DNA of 47,891 nucleotides from Oleiphilaceae bacterium (GTDB lineage Bacteria; Pseudomonadota; Gammaproteobacteria; Pseudomonadales; Oleiphilaceae): NCBI GenBank assembly GCA_018334495.1, contig JAGXLV010000017.1, positions 1-47,891 on the forward strand, written 5' to 3'. This document shows, one piece after another, positions 28,065-36,939 of the stretch (positions are counted from its first letter, which is position 1; the number at the start of each line of letters is the position of its first letter). Both the position numbers and the translations under genes were made by a program. The notes under the pieces are model-generated. The model did not search any database. It was given only the letters and a program-made list of their open reading frames with translations, and was not told the origin of the DNA.

Positions 28065-31000
28065 TCAGCCCAGACTGCTGAGCAGCCTGGGCTTTTCAAT
28101 CGCGTAGCCCTGCGCATAATCAACACCGAGCATACGCAACGCCTCCAACGTCTCTCGGGTCTCCACCTGCGAGGCAATAACCTCCTTGCCCATGTAATGC
28201 GCCATATCCACCATGGAGCGCACAATGGCATAGTCGGTTTCGCTGGACGTCATCTGCTTCACAAAAGTCCCGTCAATCTTGATCAGATCAACCGGCAGGC
28301 TCCGCAGGTACTGGTAGGATGTGGGCCCACTGCCGAAATGACCCAGACAGAAGCGGCAACTCAGCTCTTTCATTTCTTCAATGAATTCCGCCACGCTCTG
28401 AAGGTTATTGATGGCGGCGGCTTCGGTAATTTCAAACCAGAGCCTCTCGATGGGCGCATCTTTCTCGCTCAACTTGTCATAGATAAACTCGAGTAAAGAC
28501 TCGTCATTGAGAGAATAGCCCGACAGTTTGATGCAAATGCCACCCACCGCCGTGCTGGCGCCAGGAGAATCCCGCAGCCAATCCAGCATGTGGCCCACCA
28601 CCCACCGATCCACGGCCTGCATACGATTGTAGCGCTCCGCCATGCGCACGAATTCCGCCGCTCCGATGAGGTTCCCGGTGTCGTTGTATATGCTGATCAG
28701 CACCTCGTACTGGGCCGCCATTCGGGTTTTCGGTTGCAAGGGTATGATTTTCTGGCAACGCAACAGCATGCGCTCTTCATCCAGATTTCCCAGGCCGGCA
28801 ATCTTGGCCGCCACCTGCTCCTGAAGCACCTCGCTCTGAGCATCCAGGTTATAAAACGAGAGTTGGCCACTGCCCTGAAGCTTGGCCTGGTTACAGGCAT
28901 CCTCAGCCGCTCTCAGCCACCGGTCCGCTGTGACCAGCGCAGGCAGCGACGGTGCCAGGCCGGCGCTGGCAGACAGGCTATGCTGTTTGCCAGCAAACGT
29001 AAGCTTCAGATTCTCAATCGCGCTGATGATTCGTTTAGTCATGCTCTCGGCGTGTTCAGCGGACACCAGGAAACCAAACTCGTTGCCACCGAGACGCGCC
29101 AATGGCAAGCCTTCACCAACATCGACCTGAAGAATCCCGGCCACGGCCTTGAGAGCCTCGTCACCGGCGGTGTAGCCAGCCGTGTCGTTCAACAAACGGA
29201 AATGGCGCAAGTCCAGCCGCACCAGACTGCGCTCTTCTTCATGCTGGGCCAGTTGCTGTTCCAGCGCCCGCTCAAATTCACGCCGTGACAACAAACCGGT
29301 CAGCTCATCATGGGTGGAAACCCAGGACAACTGGTCGTAGACCCTACGCACCATGCGATCGATGCTCTCATCGACCAGAGGCCGTTCGTGATGAACATCC
29401 GGCACAATGATGCCCTTCTGCATCTTGCCGGCAAGGGCTTCCAGCTCCAGCTCCACCACTCGCATGCCTTGATGGTTCACAAACACGAAGCGGCTGAAAC
29501 CCCGGGCGATCCAGACCACGCGGACATACTGTGGCTGATCCGGTATTTCCTGATCACACATCCAGTCCCCGGTACGCAGTTTCCGGGCCCGGTCGACCCA
29601 ACGCTGCAGGCTTCGGCTTTTTCGCTCAGCAACCTCCGATTCCCGTACAGGCTTTATCTCCAGCGCAGGTTTGGCTTCAACCGAAACCCTCACTAAAGGG
29701 TCGCCAGGTCTGCGCAGCAAAAATTTCTTGAGTCCGTCCCGAATTTGCGACGAAGGGACCTGATTACTGGACACGGACGCCAGACCATCCTGGATGACGC
29801 GCAAGAGTTCAGCCAGATTAATCGGAGCTTCGGGATCCTCACCGAACGCCAGGAGCGAATCCAGAACCGACAGATAATCCTGCCACAGCGCGCTGTCCGG
29901 CCCCTGTCGGATCCAGGTCAGCGAAAGGAGGTCGCGCCACCCGGCGTCCAACAAACTCAGCACAATCCGGGGAACCTGCCGGCCGGCGAGACGCTGATCC
30001 ATTGCCTCCGCAACAGCCGCCTTGGATTCGGCAACTTTTTGCGATCCTTCAGCAGCCGCCGTGACTCGTTCAACATTGCGCCTGTAGGCCAGGTTCTGGC
30101 GCTCTATCAAGCCATCCAGTTCTGCTACGGCACCTTCAAACACCCCGGTGTCCTGCTCGAAATCGGTGCTAATACGCTTGACCAGATCATCGATCCGGCG
30201 CCGGACTACCTGATTGCTGCGACCGCCTTTTGCACCAAGCTGAGCCAGACGGTTCATGACCCCTCGCACCGGGCTGTCCCGGTCATCGAGAAATTCCCGG
30301 TCTCTCAGCATGACCTTGAGCACCGGGACTTCCAGGTGACGCAACTGTTGCCGGGCGGTATCGCTTAGTTTGGGGTTATCCACAACACTGGCAAAAAATT
30401 GGTCCACCACGTCCAAGGTGTTTTGCTGGTCCTCGTCCAGGGCGGTTCCCCCTATTGCATTAACCCGCTCTACAACTCGCTCCCTGAGCGGCAGGGTCTC
30501 GGTACCCGATGGTAAGGCATGAACCTGGAGATCGTGCAGCTCGCGCTGGAATTCCCCGGCAGAGAGCGGCCGGGCCGCCGCATCAAAAGAAGCCGGGGCT
30601 GATCCCCCGCCGGCCGAGCGGCTGGAGGCAAGGCTGCCGAGCAGGTTTTTAACGGTGACAAAAGCGGACAGCGCTGCCTGGGAAGATGCGCGGAAACCGG
30701 CCTGAGACGCATCACTTGATTGTCTGGACTGCTGCGGAGAAGATCCCGCGTTGGCCCGCTTTTCCGTTTTCGGCTTTAGTGGCGCCTCGTTGCCCTGTGG
30801 CGGCGCCTTGGCTTTTTCTGCCGATCGCGGTGGCGGCTTCGTACCCGTTCCTTTCAGCTGTCTGCTTACGTCCAGGTCGGGCAGGATTCCATGTCGCACC
30901 AGAATGGCGTTCAGGCTCTCATACAGGGGTTCGAGGCCCTGCACCACCCTTTCATCAAAGGCCTTCAGGCAGACTTTTTCCGCGGCTCTGCTGGCATTCA

Positions 31001-31835
31001 GCTGTTGCAAAGCAAGATTGAATGATTCACATACCAGAGCTGGCCCAAGGGGGTTGGCGTGCCCGGTAGCGTTATCAACGCCCAGGTTGTCGAGGCGCAT
31101 TTTGAGCATCAATAACGCGTAACGGTAGAGCGTGTCGGCCCTGGTGATCATGATTTTGAGGGTCAACCAGTCTTCAAATTCTTCCTTTTCCACCAGAGAC
31201 ATACTCGAGTTGGCCGTCTCCTTTCGGGCTGGCTTCAGGGGCGCCTCCAAAGCCAGACGCATTTTTTGCCACATGGCTTTTTGCCGGGCCAGCACCTGCC
31301 CCGCCGTATCCATAAAATCATTGGCTTGCTGGTTCGTGGGCGCTTTCTGCGCGGCCTGCTCCAGATCCGAAACCATTCGGTCGAAGCACTTGTCCATCAA
31401 TGGCTCAATGTTCTGAACCAACGCCTGGGCGCACTGATGAAGTACAAACTGGACTTTTTTATCGGGTGGCTTCAGTGCCGCCCGCTCTTGCCCCTTTCCC
31501 GCCCCGTACTGGTTAAGCATGGCTTCCAGCGCTGCCGGATTGCTGTGAGTAAAAATCAGCCCCATGGTGTTCCGGACACGGCGCACGATGCGGACTTCCA
31601 GCATGTGGATCTTTTTGCCATCGGGGCTGCGGAATCGAACCTGAATCTGTTCGTGACGGCTTAATACACCGCTGCGTTCAAGCTTTCGGGAGGTTTCGTC
31701 GGAATAGCGTACCAGCAGCCCTTCCGCGCAAAAGTCTGCAATCTGACAGGGCCAGCCCAGAGAAGGGCCCGTGATTAACTGGGCAGCCAGCTTGATGGGC
31801 TGGCGCAGACTGGCTCGACGTTCCTTTGAATCCAT
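28065..31835 (-). CDS. PilZ-DUF1631-GGDEF-EAL composite c-di-GMP-type protein
   Basis: A 1256-residue cytosolic protein. An N-terminal PilZ domain (about 1-105) keeps the RRASLR arginine pair but has DFCAEG in place of D-x-S-x-x-G. A long helical DUF1631 region follows (about 150-830, with an Ala/Ser/Gln-rich linker near 330-400). GGDEF (about 840-1010) has GGNEF at 916-920 and DLR at 875-877 instead of D-x-D. EAL (about 1017-1256) has EVL and HFGSG at 1166, in place of DFGSG, but keeps FEITE and IKIDGTFV. These losses predict weak or no cyclase or phosphodiesterase activity and a signal-binding role. No transmembrane segment is evident. Ends 19 bases from the pirin gene, converging. Confidence 0.88.
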   Translation of the reverse strand: MDSKERRASLRQPIKLAAQLITGPSLGWPCQIADFCAEGLLVRYSDETSRKLERSGVLSRHEQIQVRFRSPDGKKIHMLEVRIVRRVRNTMGLIFTHSNPAALEAMLNQYGAGKGQERAALKPPDKKVQFVLHQCAQALVQNIEPLMDKCFDRMVSDLEQAAQKAPTNQQANDFMDTAGQVLARQKAMWQKMRLALEAPLKPARKETANSSMSLVEKEEFEDWLTLKIMITRADTLYRYALLMLKMRLDNLGVDNATGHANPLGPALVCESFNLALQQLNASRAAEKVCLKAFDERVVQGLEPLYESLNAILVRHGILPDLDVSRQLKGTGTKPPPRSAEKAKAPPQGNEAPLKPKTEKRANAGSSPQQSRQSSDASQAGFRASSQAALSAFVTVKNLLGSLASSRSAGGGSAPASFDAAARPLSAGEFQRELHDLQVHALPSGTETLPLRERVVERVNAIGGTALDEDQQNTLDVVDQFFASVVDNPKLSDTARQQLRHLEVPVLKVMLRDREFLDDRDSPVRGVMNRLAQLGAKGGRSNQVVRRRIDDLVKRISTDFEQDTGVFEGAVAELDGLIERQNLAYRRNVERVTAAAEGSQKVAESKAAVAEAMDQRLAGRQVPRIVLSLLDAGWRDLLSLTWIRQGPDSALWQDYLSVLDSLLAFGEDPEAPINLAELLRVIQDGLASVSSNQVPSSQIRDGLKKFLLRRPGDPLVRVSVEAKPALEIKPVRESEVAERKSRSLQRWVDRARKLRTGDWMCDQEIPDQPQYVRVVWIARGFSRFVFVNHQGMRVVELELEALAGKMQKGIIVPDVHHERPLVDESIDRMVRRVYDQLSWVSTHDELTGLLSRREFERALEQQLAQHEEERSLVRLDLRHFRLLNDTAGYTAGDEALKAVAGILQVDVGEGLPLARLGGNEFGFLVSAEHAESMTKRIISAIENLKLTFAGKQHSLSASAGLAPSLPALVTADRWLRAAEDACNQAKLQGSGQLSFYNLDAQSEVLQEQVAAKIAGLGNLDEERMLLRCQKIIPLQPKTRMAAQYEVLISIYNDTGNLIGAAEFVRMAERYNRMQAVDRWVVGHMLDWLRDSPGASTAVGGICIKLSGYSLNDESLLEFIYDKLSEKDAPIERLWFEITEAAAINNLQSVAEFIEEMKELSCRFCLGHFGSGPTSYQYLRSLPVDLIKIDGTFVKQMTSSETDYAIVRSMVDMAHYMGKEVIASQVETRETLEALRMLGVDYAQGYAIEKPRLLSSLG

Positions 31836-32037
31836 GGACTACCTGATTGCGAAAATGCCAAGGTCTTAGCTGTCATTGATTAGCGACAACGATAGGAATT
31901 ATTTGGAGGGCCAGATTCTGAGAACGGCCGCCAATGGTAAGGAGCTTAGACAGAAAAATCGGTGTTTGCTATTACTTGGAGGCGTTTTGTCGTATCTCTT
32001 CGGCCGCCCTCCCCTCGCACAGCCGCCTACCCAGTCC

Positions 32038-33366
32038 TTAAGCCAGATTTTTGACAAAAACCTTGGAGTTGCGGCGGCTGTTGTAGAGCGCGGATTTTGG
32101 GCCTGGCAGTGATTCCACACTGGACTTTTCAAAGCCACGCTCCAGAAACCAGTGCTCGGTTTGGGTGGTCAGAACAAATATTCGTGCCAGCCCCTGATTT
32201 TTTGCCTTGGCTTCAATCCGGGCAAAAATGTCGTCACCGCGACCGGAGCGCCGATACGCCGGTTCCACCGCAAAACAGGACAGTTCGCCGGCTTTTTCCT
32301 CCGGGTAGGTGTAGAGCGCGGCACAACCCACGACCCTTCCGTCCCGCTCAGCCACGATGAAGCAGTCGATTTCGTTTTCCAGCATTTCCCGGGAACGCCG
32401 GACCAGGACGCCCTGCTGCTCCAATGGCTGGATAAGTTCGATAATGCCGCCGATGTCCTCTACCCGCGCTTCGCGTATCTGCTCGTAGTTGTCATCGTTG
32501 ACCAAAGTACCGGACCCATCGCGGGTGAACAGCTCCTCCAGAAGCGCGCCGTCCTGGCGATAACTGATGATGTGGGCCCGATTTACGCCATGAACGCAGG
32601 CTTCACAGGCAGCGCGCAACAAATCCCGGTCAGGGCCGTCATCGGCGCTTGCGGCCAAACGCTCGGCGGCCTGCGCCACGGTCAACTCCCGAACCAGGGC
32701 GCCGTTCGCGTCGAGTACGCCCCGATGCCGGGTAAAGATAATGAGCTTTTCCGCCTGCAGCGCTGCTGCTACCTGGCTGCCGACATCCTCGCAGGAGAGA
32801 TTAAAGGCGTCGCCGGCAGGAGAATAGCCAATGGGCGGCAACAGCACAATGTGGCCCTGCGCCAGCAAGTGGTCAATACCGCCCAGGTCAAGACGTCTCA
32901 CATGGCCGGTAAAACCATGATCCACACCGTCCAGAACCCCGACGGGGCGGGCAGCCACGAAATTGCCGCTGGTTACCCTGATTCGGGCCCCGTGCATGGG
33001 CGAGTTAATCAGGCCCATGGAAAGCCGGCTTTCAAGATGCGCCCGGAGCGCGCCTATCGCTTCCAGGACACAGGGCAGGTGCGCCTCGGGGGTGATTCGC
33101 AAGCGTTTATGAAACCGGGACAAATGACCCGCCTCGTCCAACCGTGCCTGTATCTGGGGACGGGCACCAAACGCCACGACCAGCCGCACTCCAAGACTGC
33201 TGAGCAAAGTGATATCGTGGATAATGTTGAGCAGATTGTCATGGGCAATCGCTTCGCCACTCAGGGTGAGCACCACTGTGCGGCCCCGATGAGCGTTGAT
33301 GTATGGCGAAGAGTGCCGGAAACCGTGCAACCATTCATTTGACTTCAATGCTTCAACTCCCGACAC
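32038..33366 (-). CDS. argA: N-acetylglutamate synthase ArgA
   Basis: ArgA acetylates glutamate with acetyl-CoA, the first committed step of arginine synthesis, and is usually inhibited by arginine. The 442-residue protein is the classical two-domain form: an amino-acid-kinase-like domain (about 1-290; SPYINAHRGRTVVLTL, LGVRLVVAFGARPQI, HIVLLPPIGYSPAGD) and a GNAT domain (about 295-442; VEPAYRRSGRGDDIF, RIFVLTTQTEHWFLERGF). The start is uncertain: GTG at 33366 lacks a ribosome site, whereas TTG at 33348 follows GGAG by about eight bases and better matches the family N-terminus. Confidence 0.95.
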   Translation of the reverse strand: MSGVEALKSNEWLHGFRHSSPYINAHRGRTVVLTLSGEAIAHDNLLNIIHDITLLSSLGVRLVVAFGARPQIQARLDEAGHLSRFHKRLRITPEAHLPCVLEAIGALRAHLESRLSMGLINSPMHGARIRVTSGNFVAARPVGVLDGVDHGFTGHVRRLDLGGIDHLLAQGHIVLLPPIGYSPAGDAFNLSCEDVGSQVAAALQAEKLIIFTRHRGVLDANGALVRELTVAQAAERLAASADDGPDRDLLRAACEACVHGVNRAHIISYRQDGALLEELFTRDGSGTLVNDDNYEQIREARVEDIGGIIELIQPLEQQGVLVRRSREMLENEIDCFIVAERDGRVVGCAALYTYPEEKAGELSCFAVEPAYRRSGRGDDIFARIEAKAKNQGLARIFVLTTQTEHWFLERGFEKSSVESLPGPKSALYNSRRNSKVFVKNLA

Positions 33367-33392
33367 CGTCGAAATAGGTTTGTCACTTCAGC

Positions 33393-34571
33393 TTACGCCC
33401 CGATACAGAGTTTCTGGATGAGCTGTTTGAGAATGTTCACGCCGGGTTCAATCTGGGCAGTATCCAGGAACTCGTCGGGCTGATGGGCCTGATCAATGGA
33501 ACCCGGCCCCATGACCAGCGTCTCAAGATCGAGTTTTTGCAACCAGGGCGCCTCGGTGGCGAAAGCCACCGCTTCGGCGGAATGGCCGGTCAGGCGTTCG
33601 CAAATCGTCACGAGCTCGGCCTCAGCGGGTGTTTCAAAAGGCGGTACGCCACCAAACAACGGCTCAAAGGCCAATTTGAGGTTGCGCCGGCTGGCCAGTG
33701 GCTGCATCTGATCAAGGATGGTCTGACGCAACTCTTCCATTTGCATGCCGGGTAATGGCCGCAAGTCGAAATGCAGCTCGCAACGGGCGCAGATGCGGTT
33801 GGGATTGTCGCCGCCATGAATGCAGCCCAGGTTCAGGGTAGGCACCTGAACCTTGAAATTGGGGTTTTTATGCCTGGCCTGCCAGCCGGCACGGAGAGAC
33901 AGAAGCTCGCCCATAGCCTCATGCATCCCTTCCAGGGCATTGTTGCCCAACGATGGGTCCGAGGAATGGCCGGACCGGCCTTCGAACACCAGGCGCTCCA
34001 TCATGATGCCCTTGTGCATGCGCACGGGTTTTAGCCCGGTAGGCTCGCCGATCACCGCGTAGCGGGCCTTGGGCTGACCGGCCTCCGCCAGCGCACGGGC
34101 GCCGCTCATGGAGCTTTCTTCATCGGCCGTAGCCAGAATGATGAGGGGCTGTTTGAAATCCCGGTCAACGAACTCGCGCACAGCTTCAATCGCCAGCGCG
34201 AAAAAGCCTTTCATGTCACAGGTACCCAGACCGTACCAGCGCCCGTCTCTCTCGGTCAGGGTAAAGGGGTCACTCTGCCAACGTTTGTCATCATAAGGCA
34301 CTGTGTCGGTATGGCCAGACAGGACCAGGCCGCCGGTGCCTTTGCCGAGAGTGGCGATCAGGTTGTATTTACCGGGCATGCCCGGCACCGCCAGGATTTC
34401 GATATCAAACCCCATGGGTTCCAGCCATTCCGCCAGGGTGCGAACCACGGACTCGTTGCTGTGGTCCCAGTCCGGACTGGCACTGCTTATGGATGGCAGG
34501 GCGATCAATCGCGACATCATGTCGCGCACACCAAGAGCCTGGCTGGAGTTGGAACGCTTTTGCTGGGACAT
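33393..34571 (-). CDS. argE: Acetylornithine deacetylase ArgE
   Basis: ArgE releases ornithine from acetylornithine; its presence with argA implies a linear, not a cyclic, arginine route, though an argJ elsewhere cannot be excluded. The 392-residue M20 metallopeptidase has metal ligands in LSGHTDTVPYDD, GTCDMKGFF, ADEESSMSGA, VIGEPTGLKPV and the C-terminal GPGSIDQAHQPDEF. The dimerisation lid domain is the MHKGIMMERLVFEGRSGHSS region. I chose the ATG at 34571; the upstream extension overlaps another gene. Gap to argA is 26 bases. Confidence 0.95.
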   Translation of the reverse strand: MSQQKRSNSSQALGVRDMMSRLIALPSISSASPDWDHSNESVVRTLAEWLEPMGFDIEILAVPGMPGKYNLIATLGKGTGGLVLSGHTDTVPYDDKRWQSDPFTLTERDGRWYGLGTCDMKGFFALAIEAVREFVDRDFKQPLIILATADEESSMSGARALAEAGQPKARYAVIGEPTGLKPVRMHKGIMMERLVFEGRSGHSSDPSLGNNALEGMHEAMGELLSLRAGWQARHKNPNFKVQVPTLNLGCIHGGDNPNRICARCELHFDLRPLPGMQMEELRQTILDQMQPLASRRNLKLAFEPLFGGVPPFETPAEAELVTICERLTGHSAEAVAFATEAPWLQKLDLETLVMGPGSIDQAHQPDEFLDTAQIEPGVNILKQLIQKLCIGA

Positions 34572-34635
34572 ACACTTGGCCTTTGCGGTATCCGCCTGTG
34601 AGTTTCCGTGAGCTTGAGCCCTGGAGGCCGGTCGG

Positions 34636-35916
34636 TCAGGGCAGTTCGGCACTGTCGGCATCGGGCGCTGGCAGAGGACGGCCAACATCCGAAGGCCGGC
34701 GCCAGACCTCAAACCGCTCAATAACGTCCAGTACGATCGGGTAAGTCACTTCGCCGCCTTTCATGGACCGGGCAATGGTCAGGCGTTTTTCACTGACGTC
34801 CGTTAAGCGCCCCTCCAGGGTTTTGCCATTACTCAGGGTAACCCTGACCTGGCGTCCGAGCCAGCGTTGCGACTCGGTCACTTGCCCACTGTGCCAGGCC
34901 GGCGTCCCGGATGGCTCATTTTCGGGGCTCGCGGCGACAGGTTGGTCCGCAGGCGCCGGCGTCAATGCCGTCAGATAAAGCCCGGGTACTCTGGATTGAT
35001 TGTACCGGACATCGAGCGTCGATTCGTCACTGGCTGCGTTTTCGTCGTCATGGACCGGCAACCCCAGCATCGGGGCCTGGGGCTGCAGGCGCACTTCCAG
35101 CATCCCGCCGTCTCTCAGCCAGCGCCGCAAAAGCGCCCTCATCTGTGAACTGGGCCGGTAGCCCCAGGTTGCCAGTGTCCTGTCGAACGCATCGGTCACC
35201 GCTGCGGTCCAGTCGGCAAGGTCCATTCCGGATTCACGGGCACAGTAAGCCGACAGCTTGCGCATCAAACCGGCATCGCGGACGACCACGGCAAGAGGCT
35301 CAGCGGTGGTTTCAGGCAAGGCCAGGGGACGCGTCGGATCCAGTCGCGCTCCGGGCCAGTCCAGCTCCAGACTTCCGGCGGCGGACGTATTCAGCTCAAA
35401 ATGCAATTTATCCGGCGCCTGGCTTAATATTGCATCGCCTTCAAGCGCCGTCACGCCCATCTTCGCCATATCGTCCATGCCCAGATAGGGCCGGTCACCC
35501 CGGCCACAGACGGGCGCAAACAGAGTGGCCGCATTTAATGTCCTGAGTGTGACCCAGTTTTTTGCCATGGCCTCGTCAAGGGCGATACCAAGCCCCTCTG
35601 CTCGCAATTGCCATTGCCCGGGCAGGGTGTCGGGGCTGACAAGGCTCGTAATCAGAGTCAATGACGAGTCGGTGATGTAACGCAGCCGCTCAGCATGAAA
35701 AGGCTGGATAAACTCGTGGGGCTGATAATAGACTTGCTTCAATATCAGCTCGCCGGTAATGGCCGTGCTGATTGCGCCGCGCCGCAAAACACCCGCGGGC
35801 GCCACCGCATCCCGGGCCATGGCAAAACGGCTATCGGCGAGCAACCAGCTCCCGCCCTTGAAGCTCCCGTAAGCCAAAAGCGCAACGACTGCCAGGGTTA
35901 TCAGGAACCTTTTCAC
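34636..35916 (-). CDS. Unknown membrane-anchored protein beside argE
   Basis: I do not recognise this 426-residue protein. It has one N-terminal transmembrane segment or uncleaved signal (FLITLAVVALLAYGSF, 4-19) and should face the periplasm. The middle (about 45-290) is mixed alpha/beta with two cysteines (APVCGRG and AYCARES). A Pro/Ala-rich linker (about 300-340) precedes a compact C-terminal module about 345-410 (LGRQVRVTLSNGKTLEGRLTDVSEKRLTI) that reads like a small SH3- or Sm-like barrel. It is 64 bases from argE and 64 from argB, so may be cotranscribed. No evidence connects it to arginine. Confidence 0.75.
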   Translation of the reverse strand: MKRFLITLAVVALLAYGSFKGGSWLLADSRFAMARDAVAPAGVLRRGAISTAITGELILKQVYYQPHEFIQPFHAERLRYITDSSLTLITSLVSPDTLPGQWQLRAEGLGIALDEAMAKNWVTLRTLNAATLFAPVCGRGDRPYLGMDDMAKMGVTALEGDAILSQAPDKLHFELNTSAAGSLELDWPGARLDPTRPLALPETTAEPLAVVVRDAGLMRKLSAYCARESGMDLADWTAAVTDAFDRTLATWGYRPSSQMRALLRRWLRDGGMLEVRLQPQAPMLGLPVHDDENAASDESTLDVRYNQSRVPGLYLTALTPAPADQPVAASPENEPSGTPAWHSGQVTESQRWLGRQVRVTLSNGKTLEGRLTDVSEKRLTIARSMKGGEVTYPIVLDVIERFEVWRRPSDVGRPLPAPDADSAELP

Positions 35917-35980
35917 GCCACACCCCTTCTACTTCGATTGCGCGGTACTGTGCAAGAGATTGCCGGCCGCTGCACTGTCA

Positions 35981-36877
<897 letters not shown>

Positions 36878-36939
36878 TCATTCCGCCTTTTGATTCGAGT
36901 TTATGTCCGTTCTTTGAACCCTGCGCTGACCCCAACAGC

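Noticed and set aside
32152..33342. A 396-codon plus-strand frame over argA
   Set aside because: Antisense shadow; ArgA on the minus strand has full two-domain support.
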